Shown: positions 42,941 through 51,966, numbered from the stretch's first letter. The stretch: 64,000 bases of DNA from Streptomyces sp. HM190 (GCF_009857135.1 NZ_CP047318.1:4650001-4714000), one strand, 5' to 3'. Notes: generated by a model not told the origin, from the letters alone. A program made the numbers and translations.

Positions 42941-43992
42941 CCGCTCTCCCCCTCCTGGACCCCCCGGTGCCGGGCGCCTCCCCCGACGCCCGGCACCGGG
43001 GGCTCGCGCCCCGGCTGCGCACCGCGCTGGACGGCGTCGGCGTGGCGCCCGGTGCGCGCGAGGCCGCCGTCGCCGGGCGTACCGTCACCGCCGACAGCCC
43101 CCGTGACCTGCGGGGCCGCCTCACCAACGCCCTGTACGAGGAACTGCACGCGGGCCGCGACCGGGGCGGCCCGGCCGCCGAGGGCCCGCCGCCCCGCCGT
43201 ACGCTCCGCGACCCCGCCCTGGAGGCCCGGCTCGCGGCGGCCGTGCCGCACACCACCACCCCCACCCGGGGCCGCCTCGTCGAGGTGCTCCACCGGCCCG
43301 ACGGCGACCAGCTCGTCGTACGCCTCCCCGAGGTCACCACCCGCGTCCCGGCCGGGCGGCTGCTCACCCCGGCCACCCCGGCCGCGCCGCCCGCACCCGG
43401 CGACCTCGTCGAACTCGCCCTGGAGGCCGCGCGCCCCGCGCTCTCCCCCGGCTTCTTCTACGTCATGGGTTCACGCCCCCTGCCCCGCCCCGCCGGCCCC
43501 GTACGCCGCCTCTTCCTGCACGCGCGGGACGCGGACGCGGCGGTCGCCCTGTGGGGCACGGCGCTCGGCGCACTGGAGGAGACGGGCGCGCTGTACCACG
43601 CGAAGGTCCTCTCCGACCCGCAGGACTTCCCGCGCCGGGACTCCGTCGTCGTCTACCTGCACGGCGACCACCGCCCCGGCGAACACGCGGTCGCCACCGC
43701 CGTCGCCCCCCACGCGGGCACCCTCACCGGCGACGGCACGTCCGTCTTCACCGAGGAACTCGCCCCCGGCGTCGCCGCCGCCTGGGACCCCGAGGACCCG
43801 CGCCCCGGTCAGGACGGCATGAGCTTCGGCCAGCACCGCGCCTTCGCCCTCGCCGGCGGACTCGTCGCCCACGCGCTGTCCGACGGCGACGAGGACCGCG
43901 AGGCGTACGTCGTACGGGCCTTCCACGAGGCGGGCATCGACCCGCTGCACCCCCAGAACAATCTCGACACCCGCTCCGGAGGCGGACGATGA
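42937..43992 (+). CDS. HopA1-like lyase of class V lanthipeptide synthesis (LxmY-like)
   Basis: A 351-residue protein with a C-terminal HopA1-type effector domain (about 165-345): LSPGFFYVMGSR, LYHAKVLSDPQDFPRRDSVVVYLHGDH, GMSFGQHRAFALAGGLVAHA. HopA1 homologues in class V lanthipeptide clusters eliminate phosphate from phospho-Ser/Thr; Lys223 of YHAKVL is the likely general base by analogy with phosphothreonine lyases. It should act with the kinase-like and LxmX-like proteins encoded just upstream. Four-base overlap with the methyltransferase gene. Confidence 0.8.
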   Translation: MTALPLLDPPVPGASPDARHRGLAPRLRTALDGVGVAPGAREAAVAGRTVTADSPRDLRGRLTNALYEELHAGRDRGGPAAEGPPPRRTLRDPALEARLAAAVPHTTTPTRGRLVEVLHRPDGDQLVVRLPEVTTRVPAGRLLTPATPAAPPAPGDLVELALEAARPALSPGFFYVMGSRPLPRPAGPVRRLFLHARDADAAVALWGTALGALEETGALYHAKVLSDPQDFPRRDSVVVYLHGDHRPGEHAVATAVAPHAGTLTGDGTSVFTEELAPGVAAAWDPEDPRPGQDGMSFGQHRAFALAGGLVAHALSDGDEDREAYVVRAFHEAGIDPLHPQNNLDTRSGGGR

Positions 43993-44813
43993 CGACCAGT
44001 GTGGCCACCGAAGAGACCCCGGCGACCGGCCCGGACGCCGGCGATCCCGAGCCCGGCGCGGGGCTCGGCACCGCCCTGACCACGGCGTACAGCGACGCGC
44101 TCGCCGAGGTCTACGACGAGATCTACCCCGCCACCCCCGACCTGGAGGACATCGCCGACTTCCTCCTCACGCTCACCGCGTCCGGCGCGAGCGTCCTCGA
44201 ACTCGGTGTCGGCACCGGCCGGGTCGCCCTGCCGCTCGCCGACAAGGGCTTCCGGGTGCACGGCGTCGACTCCTCCGCGGGCATGCTGGCCCGGCTGGCG
44301 GGCAAGGACCCCGAGGGCCGGATCACCCCCGTCCACGCCGACTTCGCCACCCTCGACCTGGGCCGCACCTTCGACGTCGTCCTCGCGCCCTTCAACTCCC
44401 TGTGCTGCGCGGTCGCCCCGGACGAGCAGATCGCCCTGATGCACGCGGTCGCCCGGCACACGGCGCCCGACGGGCACGTGGTCATCGAGACGTTCGACCC
44501 CAGCGACTACCACGTGCAGAAGAAGAACGAGATCAGCACGTACCCGATCGACGGGCGCGGCGCGATGATCGAGTCCATCGGCGTGCTGCCCGCCTCGCAG
44601 AACATGATGATCCACAACACGCTGTTCCTGGACGGTGCGGCTCCCAGGTCGGCCACCACGGTGATGCGTTACCTGTGGCCGAGCGAACTCGACCTCCTCG
44701 CCGGCATCGCCCGGCTGGAACTGTCCGCCCGCTACTCCGGCTGGCGCGAGCAGCCCTTCGACGGCGGTGACAGCCGGAAGATGTGCGTCTCCGTGTACCG
44801 GCCCCTGCGGTGA
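43989..44813 (+). CDS. SAM-dependent methyltransferase (LxmM-like)
   Basis: A 274-residue class I methyltransferase. Motif I is ELGVGTGR (71-78), the acidic SAM ribose residue lies in VHGVDSSAGM, and a motif IV-like segment is DVVLAPFNSLCC. Lanthipeptides of this class are N-terminally dimethylated, so the expected substrate is the alpha-amino group of the leader-free core. The first 30 residues are disordered. Start overlaps the HopA1-like stop and its stop overlaps the M16 peptidase start. Confidence 0.82.
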   Translation: MTTSVATEETPATGPDAGDPEPGAGLGTALTTAYSDALAEVYDEIYPATPDLEDIADFLLTLTASGASVLELGVGTGRVALPLADKGFRVHGVDSSAGMLARLAGKDPEGRITPVHADFATLDLGRTFDVVLAPFNSLCCAVAPDEQIALMHAVARHTAPDGHVVIETFDPSDYHVQKKNEISTYPIDGRGAMIESIGVLPASQNMMIHNTLFLDGAAPRSATTVMRYLWPSELDLLAGIARLELSARYSGWREQPFDGGDSRKMCVSVYRPLR

Positions 44814-46252
44814 GCCTGCGGCTGGTCACCGAGGAGACCCCCGGCCGCGGCCTGGTGGCGGTCGCCCTCACCGTGGCGGCGGGCGGCGACCACGACCCGC
44901 CGGGACGCCACGGGATGGCGCACCTGGTGGAGCACCTGATGTTCCCCCGTGGTGACGGTGACGGTGACGGACACGGCGGGGGACGCGGCGACGGCGCGGC
45001 CGACGACATGGCTGCCGGCGCGGCTCGTGGCGCGGGGAGCGGGTCTGAGGCAGGAGCTGCGGCAGAGGGCTCGGACGGGGCCGGCGCCGTCGGTGCGGGG
45101 GGTGCCGGTGCGGGGGGTGCCGGTTTCGTCGCCCTCGTGCAGGAGGCCGGCGGGATGTGCAACGCCGAGACCCATCGCGACCACACCGTCCTGCACACCG
45201 TCGTCCCGGCCGACGCGCTGCCCGACGTCCTCGCCCTGGAGGCCCGGCGCCTCCTGCGGTTTCGGCCCGCGCCCGCCACCGTGCGCTCCGAGACGGCCGT
45301 CGTCGCCGAGGAGATCCGCGCGGCCGGGGCGGGCGCCCGTCTCTGGGACACCGTCCTGGCCGCCCTCCACCCGGGCGCCCGGCACGCCTACGGCACGACG
45401 GCCGAGCTGACCGGGGTGACGGTCGAGGAGACCGAGTCCTTCTTCCGGGCGCACTACCGGCCCGAGCGGGCGGTGCTGTCGGTCGTCGGCGACGTGGACG
45501 CGGGACGGGTGGCGGCCCTGGTGGAGCGGGAGTTCGGGACATGGGCCCCCGGGTTCCTGGCCGCCGTGCCACCCGCCACGTTTCCGCCCGCCATGGCGCC
45601 CCCTCCTCGTCCGGCCGCCGTGCCACCGCTCACGCGTCCGGCCGCCGTCCCCCGCACCCCCTCCGGTCACCTCCCCTCCGCGCACCGCTCGCCGCTCGGC
45701 GCGGCCTTCCCGTACGCCCGTGACGGGGTGGCCGTCGGCCACGCGCTGGCCGATCCGCGTGATGACTTCCGGCTGTACGTCGCCCAGGTCGTCCTCTGCG
45801 AACTGCTCCGCCGCAGCCGCCTGCCCCGGCTCGTGGCCACGGCACCGGAGGTGGACGCGGCGGCCGTCCAGTGCGGCTACCAGGGCCAGTGGCTGGCCTC
45901 CGCCGCCCCCGACCTCGCCCTCGTGCTGCTCGGCCGGGTGCCGGGGGCCGGTACGGAGGAGGCCGTGGGGCGGTGGCTGGGGGCGCTCGGCGAGCTGGCC
46001 GCGACCCCGCCGGCGGCGACGGAACTGCGGCGGGCGTCCCGCGTGCTGCGCGCCGGATGCCACCGTCAGTCCGACTCCCTCCCGGCCCGCGCGGTCACCC
46101 ACGCCCGCGCGGCCCTGCTCCTCCCGCACGCCACCCCGGACGCGCTCCCGGCGCACCTCGCCGCCGTCACCCCGGCCGACGTGTCGACCGCCGCGCGGGC
46201 CCTGCTGGCCGCGCCCAGAACCGTCCACCCCCTGGAAGGACCCTCCGCATGA
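44810..46252 (+). CDS. M16 metallopeptidase, catalytic subunit
   Basis: A 480-residue M16B zinc peptidase. The inverted zinc motif HLVEH is at 38-42 and the distal Glu in VVAEEIR. A Gly/Asp/Ala-rich run of roughly 55 residues is inserted right after HLVEHLMF, before the conserved GGMCNAETHRDHT, where ordinary M16 enzymes have a short loop. With the inactive partner encoded next, it probably removes the leader peptide. GTG start overlaps the methyltransferase stop. Confidence 0.82.
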   Translation: MSLRLVTEETPGRGLVAVALTVAAGGDHDPPGRHGMAHLVEHLMFPRGDGDGDGHGGGRGDGAADDMAAGAARGAGSGSEAGAAAEGSDGAGAVGAGGAGAGGAGFVALVQEAGGMCNAETHRDHTVLHTVVPADALPDVLALEARRLLRFRPAPATVRSETAVVAEEIRAAGAGARLWDTVLAALHPGARHAYGTTAELTGVTVEETESFFRAHYRPERAVLSVVGDVDAGRVAALVEREFGTWAPGFLAAVPPATFPPAMAPPPRPAAVPPLTRPAAVPRTPSGHLPSAHRSPLGAAFPYARDGVAVGHALADPRDDFRLYVAQVVLCELLRRSRLPRLVATAPEVDAAAVQCGYQGQWLASAAPDLALVLLGRVPGAGTEEAVGRWLGALGELAATPPAATELRRASRVLRAGCHRQSDSLPARAVTHARAALLLPHATPDALPAHLAAVTPADVSTAARALLAAPRTVHPLEGPSA

Positions 46253-47475
46253 GCACCGCCGAGACCTTCCGCACGGTCCTCCCCAACGGCCTGGACACCG
46301 TCCTCGTGACCGTGCCGGGCGCCCCGCTCGCCGAGATCCGGCTCGTGCTGCCGTACGCCCGGACCGAACCCGGACTCGCCGCCGCCCGGGAGCTGCTCGC
46401 CGCGCACCTCGGGACGGCGACGACGACCCGTGACCGGCAGGCCGTGGCGGACCTGGCCGCCGATCTCGGCGGGGAGTTCAGCACCGTGGTGACCGCCGAG
46501 CAACTGGTGCTGTCGGCGAGCGTGCTGGCGGACGGACTGCGGGGCGCGCTCGCACTCCTCGCGGAGCTGGTGCTGCGCCCCGCCCTCCCGCCGCCGGTCG
46601 CGCGGGACGCCCGCAGGGGACCGACGCCCCCGCCCCGCCCGGCGGGCCCCCGTGGCGCCCTCCGCCGCGCCCAGCTGCGCCACGCCTTCGGCGCGCCGCA
46701 CCCGCTGGTCGACGACACCCCGGACGGGGCGGACTCCCCGGACATCCGCGCGTTCCACCGCCGGGCCGTGGTCCCGCGGGGTGCCGTGCTGCTGGTGATG
46801 AGCGGGGAGGCACCCGAGCGGGTCCGGGCCGCCGTCGAGGCCGAGTGGGCGCAGTGGACCGGCGCGGGACCGTCGGGCCTGGTCCTGCCGCCCTTCCCGC
46901 GCACCGCGCCCACCCCCGGACGCCTCGCCCTGCACGCCCCGGACGTCGGCCAGGCGCTGCTGCTGACCGCCGGCCCCGCGGTCCCGGCGCCCGAGCCGGG
47001 GCACACCGCGCTCCACCTCGCCCAGGTCGTCCTCGGCGGCCACGCCTCCTCCCGGCTGACCCGGCGGCTGCGGGAACGCCACGGTCTGTCGTACGGGGTC
47101 GACGCGAGCATCCGGCAGAACGCCGCGGGCTGCTGGCTGGAGATCGCGTGCGCCGGCGCCCCCGGCACGGGCGACCGGCTCGCCGACGAGGTCACCGCCT
47201 GCCTCGCGGAACTGGCCCGCGGCGGCCCGACCCCCGAGGAGGTGCGCCGGGCCCGCCGCTACGCGGCCGGGTTCACCCGGTTCGCGCTGGCCACGCGCGC
47301 GGAGGAGGCGAGCGCCCTGGCGGGCTTCGTGGCGGCCGGGCTGCCCGTGGACTGGCTGACCACCTACCCGGACGCCCTCGCCGCGGTGACCGACGACCGT
47401 GTCGCCGAGGCCGCCGCCCACTACCTCGACCCGTCCCGCACCCTCGTGGCCACCCTCGACCACCACCCCTCGTGA
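46249..47475 (+). CDS. M16 peptidase-like protein, non-catalytic partner
   Basis: A 408-residue M16 homologue (FRTVLPNGLDTVLVTVPGAP, GLSYGVDASIRQNAAGC) that lacks HxxEH: the matching place reads ARELLAAHLG. Heterodimers of an active and an inactive M16 chain are known for mitochondrial processing peptidase and for RiPP maturation pairs such as AlbE/AlbF. It would form the substrate chamber with the preceding gene product. Overlaps the preceding gene (ATGA). Confidence 0.8.
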   Translation: MSTAETFRTVLPNGLDTVLVTVPGAPLAEIRLVLPYARTEPGLAAARELLAAHLGTATTTRDRQAVADLAADLGGEFSTVVTAEQLVLSASVLADGLRGALALLAELVLRPALPPPVARDARRGPTPPPRPAGPRGALRRAQLRHAFGAPHPLVDDTPDGADSPDIRAFHRRAVVPRGAVLLVMSGEAPERVRAAVEAEWAQWTGAGPSGLVLPPFPRTAPTPGRLALHAPDVGQALLLTAGPAVPAPEPGHTALHLAQVVLGGHASSRLTRRLRERHGLSYGVDASIRQNAAGCWLEIACAGAPGTGDRLADEVTACLAELARGGPTPEEVRRARRYAAGFTRFALATRAEEASALAGFVAAGLPVDWLTTYPDALAAVTDDRVAEAAAHYLDPSRTLVATLDHHPS

Positions 47476-47483
47476 GGACCCCG

Positions 47484-48497
47484 ATGACGACGCCCGGACC
47501 CCGGCCGACCGCCGCGACGACAGCTCCCTCCCCGGCGCGGCAACGCCCCGCCGTCCTCTACCCCCTCCAGCCCGACCACCCCGAACTCGTCGCCCCGTTC
47601 GCCGCCTGCGTGGCCCGCACCGGGGCGCGGCGCCTGTGGCTCTGCCAGTCCTTCCGCGCCGAACCCCACCAGGTGCTGGCCCATCTGGCCGGAGCGGGGC
47701 ACACCGTCCCCGTGGGCACCGCGGTGACGCTGCTGCCGCTGCGGCACCCGTACGAGGCGGCGCTCCAGGCCCGTTCGCTGGCGCTGCTCACCGGGCAGCC
47801 GGTGGTGGCCGGCTACGGCGTCGGCACGCCCGACTTCGCCAGGGCCCTCGCGCCGGAGCCGTACCGCAGCCCCCGTACGGCGGTCGGCGACTACGTCCGC
47901 TCCGTACGCGCCCTGCTGGACGGCGAGAGCGTGGCGTACGACGGCCCGTACCACCGGCTCCACGCCGAACTGCCCCCGGCCGGGCCGCACGCGCCCGTGG
48001 AGGTGGGGGCCGGGGTGCTCCGGCCCGGCATGGCGCGCACGGCGGGCGCGACGGCGGACGTCGCGATCACCTGGATGACCCCGCCGGCGTACGTCCGGGA
48101 CGTGCTCGTCCCCCAACTGACGGCCGGCGCGGCCGAGTCGGGGCGTGCCGGCCGTCCCCGGATCGCGACGGCCGTGCACGTCGCCGTCGCCCGGCCGGGC
48201 CGCGACCCGCGCCGGCTGGCCCGGGTCGCCGCGGGCGCGCACCTGGACGCCCCGCACTACGCCGACATGCTGCGCCGCGCCGGCGTGGACACCGGCGCCG
48301 CGGACCCCGCCGCGGAACTGCTCCGCGCCGACGTCGTCGTCACGGGCACACCCCGGGAGATCGCCGCCACACTGGCCCGCTACCGGGCCGCCGGTGTCGA
48401 CGAGATCCTCCTCAACCCCAGCGCCGTCCTGCTCACGGAGGGCGTGCACGCGGCGGTGGACGACATGGAGGAGATCATCGCGGCGATGGCGGGGTGA
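47484..48497 (+). CDS. Luciferase-like F420-dependent reductase (LxmJ-like)
   Basis: A 337-residue LLM-class TIM-barrel protein (GTAVTLLPLRHPYEAALQA, VVAGYGVGTPDFARAL, VEVGAGVLRPGMARTAG). In the lexapeptide pathway an F420H2-dependent enzyme of this family reduces dehydroalanine to D-Ala; the same step is likely here. The first 20 residues are a disordered lead. It is the last plus-strand gene of the cluster; its end overlaps the convergent PA14-like gene by 23 bases. Confidence 0.75.
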   Translation: MTTPGPRPTAATTAPSPARQRPAVLYPLQPDHPELVAPFAACVARTGARRLWLCQSFRAEPHQVLAHLAGAGHTVPVGTAVTLLPLRHPYEAALQARSLALLTGQPVVAGYGVGTPDFARALAPEPYRSPRTAVGDYVRSVRALLDGESVAYDGPYHRLHAELPPAGPHAPVEVGAGVLRPGMARTAGATADVAITWMTPPAYVRDVLVPQLTAGAAESGRAGRPRIATAVHVAVARPGRDPRRLARVAAGAHLDAPHYADMLRRAGVDTGAADPAAELLRADVVVTGTPREIAATLARYRAAGVDEILLNPSAVLLTEGVHAAVDDMEEIIAAMAG

Positions 48498-49149
48498 CGG
48501 TCCCCGCGAGGGACAGCGGAACCGCCGTGAAGGCGACCTCGGCAGCGCCGCGCCGGTGGACGTAGTCGACGCGCAGGGTGTGCCGTCCGGGCGGGACCGT
48601 GACATCGACGCTCTCCGAGACCGATACCGGCACCGATACCGGGACCGGGACCGGGACCGTCGCCGGGACGGCCGTCGCGAGCGGCGACGCACCCGCCGAC
48701 CCGCCCGGTGTCGCGAACGGCGTCGGGGCGTCGCCGCGGAGGTCGCTCCGCAGATGCCCGTCGAGGTACACGCGGACGCCGCCGCCCCGCCCCGACACGG
48801 TGAGGGTGAACGGACCGCCGGAACCGAAGTCCCGTGTCACGCTCCACCGCACGCCGAAGCGGTCGTCCGGCAGCCCCGGCGCGGGCGCGTCGGTGCCCCA
48901 GTCCTGGTCGATCGCGCTGTCGCAGTCCGTCGTCAACGGCGTACCCGAGAACGACGTGTTCGCGAACATCTGCCGTTTGAACACCGACGGCGCACAGGTC
49001 ACGGCCGCCTCGGCGGTCAGCGCGTACACCCCGCCCATCGCCGCGGCGATGACGGTCGCCACGGCGGTGGTCCCCACCCGCCGCCGACGACGCCCACGGC
49101 GCCACCGACGCCCCGTCCTCCCGGACGCGGAACGAGAACCCTCGGACAT
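48475..49149 (-). CDS. Membrane-anchored or secreted PA14-like protein
   Basis: A 224-residue protein: an Arg-rich cytoplasmic start, one hydrophobic segment (about 26-46) that is a signal or anchor, then a PA14/GLEYA-like beta domain (FSGTPLTTDCDSAIDQDWG, DRFGVRWSVTRDFGSGGPF, VRVYLDGHLR, TLRVDYVHRRGAAEVAF). A Val/Pro/Ser repeat stretch (about 165-185) interrupts it. PA14 domains bind carbohydrates. It is convergent with and slightly overlaps the lanthipeptide reductase gene, and is probably not part of that pathway. Confidence 0.65.
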   Translation of the reverse strand: MSEGSRSASGRTGRRWRRGRRRRRVGTTAVATVIAAAMGGVYALTAEAAVTCAPSVFKRQMFANTSFSGTPLTTDCDSAIDQDWGTDAPAPGLPDDRFGVRWSVTRDFGSGGPFTLTVSGRGGGVRVYLDGHLRSDLRGDAPTPFATPGGSAGASPLATAVPATVPVPVPVSVPVSVSESVDVTVPPGRHTLRVDYVHRRGAAEVAFTAVPLSLAGTVTPPSPR

Positions 49150-49325
49150 CACTCGCAGCCCTTTCGACCCACAGACACGGAACGAATGACCTTCGGCGTG
49201 GGGGTGGTGGGGCGCTACGGCGCAGGTGGGGCTGCTGGGACGCCTGAGCGCGTAGCGGCGAGGATAAGGGATGCCTCCATGGGTGGGAACGGGGGGCCGC
49301 ATGCCGGAACGACTGGCGGTGGTTG

Positions 49326-49676
49326 TCAGGTCGCGCGGGCCGGGGCCGGCTGTTCGCGCCCCCAGGCGGCCAGCGGCTGGAGCGCGTCGTTGAGGCGGAT
49401 GCCGGACTCGGTCAGCGAGTACTCGACGCGCGGTGGCACCTCGTCGTAGGAGACACGGTGCACGACACCGGCGGCCTCCAGCTCCCGCAGATGCGAGGCC
49501 AGCACCTTCTCGGTGATCCCCGGGAGCAGCCGGCGCAGTTCGCCGAAGCGGCGGCAGGGCTGCTCGTGGAGCGCCCAGAGGATGAGCACCTTCCACTTGC
49601 CGCCGATCACCTCCATCGCGGTATCGATGCCGCAGACGTGTCCGTCCGGTGTGCCCGGCCGGTTCAGCGTCGTCAT
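49326..49676 (-). CDS. HxlR-family transcriptional regulator
   Basis: A 116-residue HxlR winged-helix regulator (CGIDTAMEVIGGKWKVLILW, RFGELRRLLPGITEKVLASHLRELEAAGVVHR, YSLTESGIRLNDAL). Cys15 near the N-terminus is at the place where redox-sensing HxlR proteins have theirs. Start ATG 49676 with GGGTGGGG before it. It is divergent from the oxidoreductase gene at 49774, its probable target; AAGTGCGTACTT lies between them. Confidence 0.85.
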   Translation of the reverse strand: MTTLNRPGTPDGHVCGIDTAMEVIGGKWKVLILWALHEQPCRRFGELRRLLPGITEKVLASHLRELEAAGVVHRVSYDEVPPRVEYSLTESGIRLNDALQPLAAWGREQPAPARAT

Positions 49677-49725
49677 GCCCCACCCTTTCCCACGTGCTCG
49701 CTCACCGCGGGGTAACCACCCACCG

Positions 49726-49737
49726 CCAAGTGCGTAC
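49726..49737. promoter_or_regulatory. Candidate HxlR operator
   Basis: AAGTGCGTACTT is an inverted repeat (AAGT-N4-ACTT) midway between the divergent HxlR and oxidoreductase genes. Assigned by position and symmetry only. Confidence 0.35.
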
Positions 49738-49773
49738 TTGATCATTCATGAGGCCGTGACCAGCCTGTTCGGC

Positions 49774-50655
49774 ATGACACAGAACCTGATGGAGAAGACA
49801 CCCGTCACGCTGTTGGGGCTCGGCGCGATGGGCACCGCGTTGGCCCGTGCCTGGCTTGCCGCCGGGCATCCGCTCACCGTCTGGAACCGTACCCCCGCCC
49901 GCGCCGCGGCACTCGCCGCCGAGGGCGCGACGGTCGCTGACAGCGTCGCCGAGGCGGTCGCGGCCAACTCCTTAATCGTCGTATGCCTGTTGGACGACGC
50001 GTCGGTCGCCGAGGTGCTGGACGGCACCGACCTGGCCGGCCGGGACCTGGTCAACCTGACCACCGGAACCCCCGAACAGGCCCGTGCCCGCGCCGGATGG
50101 GCCGACGGGCTCGGCGCCCGCTACCTGGACGGCGGCATCATGGCCGTCCCTCCGATGATCGGCGTACCTCAGTCCGGCGGCTATGTCCTCTACAGCGGCT
50201 CACAGGATGTGTTCGAGCGGCACCGGGAGACCCTGGGCGTCCCGGCGGGCACCACCTACGTCGGCGGGAACGCGGGTTTCGCCGCCCTGTACGACGTGGC
50301 GCTGCTCAGCGCCATGTACGGCATGTTCGCGGGCGCCGCGCACGCCTTCGCGCTGATCCGCACGGAGGACATCGACCCCGCCGGGTTCGCCCCACTGCTC
50401 GCCGGCTGGCTCACCGCGATGGCTCCGTCCGTGCACCAGACCGCCGACCAGTTGCGCAGCGGCGACTACACCAGGAACGTCGTCTCCGACCTGGCCATGC
50501 AGGTGGCCGGCACGCCGACGTTCCTGGAGACCGCGCGGCAGCAGGGCGTCAGCCCCGAACTGCTCACCCCCTACTTCGAGCTGATGCGCCGCCGACTGAC
50601 CGAGGGCAGCGGCAAGGAGGATCTGACGGGTGTGGTCGACCTGCTGCTGCGCTGA
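49774..50655 (+). CDS. NAD(P)-binding beta-hydroxyacid dehydrogenase/imine reductase-like protein
   Basis: A 293-residue protein. The Rossmann half (1 to about 165) has the NADP-binding GLGAMGTALARAWLAAGH and WNRTPARAAAL; the helical half (about 170-293) is of the 6-phosphogluconate dehydrogenase-like/imine reductase type (GGNAGFAALYDVALLSAMYG). The usual catalytic Lys is replaced by Tyr-Asp context, which favours the imine reductase group. Codon 67 is TTA (49972-49974), rare in Streptomyces and read by the bldA tRNA, so expression may be tied to development. Divergent HxlR gene probably controls it. Confidence 0.8.
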   Translation: MTQNLMEKTPVTLLGLGAMGTALARAWLAAGHPLTVWNRTPARAAALAAEGATVADSVAEAVAANSLIVVCLLDDASVAEVLDGTDLAGRDLVNLTTGTPEQARARAGWADGLGARYLDGGIMAVPPMIGVPQSGGYVLYSGSQDVFERHRETLGVPAGTTYVGGNAGFAALYDVALLSAMYGMFAGAAHAFALIRTEDIDPAGFAPLLAGWLTAMAPSVHQTADQLRSGDYTRNVVSDLAMQVAGTPTFLETARQQGVSPELLTPYFELMRRRLTEGSGKEDLTGVVDLLLR

Positions 50656-50670
50656 CCGGCCCCGACCCTG

Positions 50671-50706
50671 ATGCCGATGCCGATGCCGATGCCGATGCCG
50701 ATGCCG
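50671..50706 (+). repeat. Hexanucleotide repeat (ATGCCG)6
   Basis: Six exact copies of ATGCCG just after the oxidoreductase stop. A slippage-prone tract; it is non-coding in my annotation. Confidence 0.95.
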
Positions 50707-50854
50707 ACGGCCGCGGGAACGGGGTCGGGTGCTGCGCCGTCGCGCAGGAGGCGGGGGACCGGGGCCTTCACCGGACGCCTGGCGACTGAACCATCCGGCT
50801 CCGGTCGGTGTCTCACCAGGCGACGCGCGCAAGGCGCCGCTGGGGAGGCAACTC

Positions 50855-51361
50855 ATGGCCATGGTCGGACTGTTCTGGATCGCCGGGGACGGCGGGGTGT
50901 ACGTCGGGGCGGAGCCCGAGGGGGCCGGGCGGGGGGTGCGGCTGACGCGGGACGGCGTCGTGGGACTCGGTGCGGACCAGGGCGGCGAGTGGCGGTGGGC
51001 GGATCTGCGGTCGGTCGCCACGCGGTACGTGCGAATCAGGTCCGCCGGGCGGCTGATGGTCACCGCGGCCGTCGACCTCGCCCTCAGCGCCGTGGCCGGA
51101 GGCGGCGACAGCCCGGCCGCCTTCGAGGTGCACCTGGAGACCGCCGACGGGGCCACCGTCGAACTGGAGGCGTACATGGCGTCCGCCGTCGGCGGCCACG
51201 TCGAGTCCGAGTACGACCTCTCCGTCGCCCTCCTGAACCGCCTCGTGGACGGCACGGCGGACGTCGGCCCCCTGGAGGACTGGGGACGCGCGTTCGCCGG
51301 GGAGGGCACGCCCCGACGTGAGGAGCGCGAGGCGCTGCTGCGGAAGTGGGCCGAGGGCTGA
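50855..51361 (+). CDS. Hypothetical protein
   Basis: A 168-residue soluble protein with a mainly beta first half (FWIAGDGGVYVGAEPEG, RLTRDGVVGLGADQGGEWRWADLRSV, a PH-like arrangement) and a helical end (LEDWGRAFAGEG, REALLRKWAEG). Two adjacent ATG codons (50855, 50861) follow GGGGAGG. No signal peptide. I do not recognise a family, and the neighbours give no hint. Confidence 0.65.
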   Translation: MAMVGLFWIAGDGGVYVGAEPEGAGRGVRLTRDGVVGLGADQGGEWRWADLRSVATRYVRIRSAGRLMVTAAVDLALSAVAGGGDSPAAFEVHLETADGATVELEAYMASAVGGHVESEYDLSVALLNRLVDGTADVGPLEDWGRAFAGEGTPRREEREALLRKWAEG

Positions 51362-51966
51362 GGCCCCTGCCCCCGGCCGGCCCCGGCCACGCGGCCCCGG
51401 CGACGCGAGTCGGTCACGCTCACACACAGTGACCGGAGAGTCGGTGGGCGCGGTCAGCGGCCGCACCGCCCGGTGATCTTCGCGGCCCGCCCCGCCGCCG
51501 CGGTCGTACGGAGTGACGTCCGCCACCCGTCGGCCCCGCCCCGGTGTCCCAGGGGCGGCGCGCGGGGCGGCCGTTCGCGGTGATCGTCCCGTTCTTCTCC
51601 TACATGTCCGTGTCGGTCCCGCGGCGCATGTCCGGGCCGCCTTCGCGGGCCCGTCACCCGCTCTGGCCTGCCCGTTCCCCGGAGGCCGGCCCCGACGGTC
51701 GCCCTCCCGGACCCCGGTGGCGCGTCAACGCGCAGTGTGCGAGCGGCCGTTCGTCCCCTGGCGTTTCCGGCGCCGCCCCCGGCCCCGCCGGTCGTGAAGG
51801 GTGCGCGGCGACATCGCGAGCCCCTTGCTTTACCCTCTTCACACCGAGACCACACGACGCTGTTGTCATCTCGTTAAGTGATTACTCCTTGACGCTGCGG
51901 TGATCAGCGCGTTGGCTTTCAGCCACCTGGGTCTCAGTGCCGACCCACGCCCGGAAGGCCCTTGAT
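51362..51966. other. Intergenic stretch, no gene seen
   Basis: 605 bases. A weak hairpin (CGGTCAC/GTGACCG, 51411-51435) may end the upstream gene. The last 100 bases, less GC-rich, probably hold the promoter of the sugar-binding protein gene; TTGACG at about 51889 could be a -35. No ORF has coding character. Confidence 0.5.

Noticed and set aside
51454..51855. Minus-strand frame in the gap before the sugar-binding gene
   Set aside because: Arg/Gly-rich, no ribosome site, no motif.
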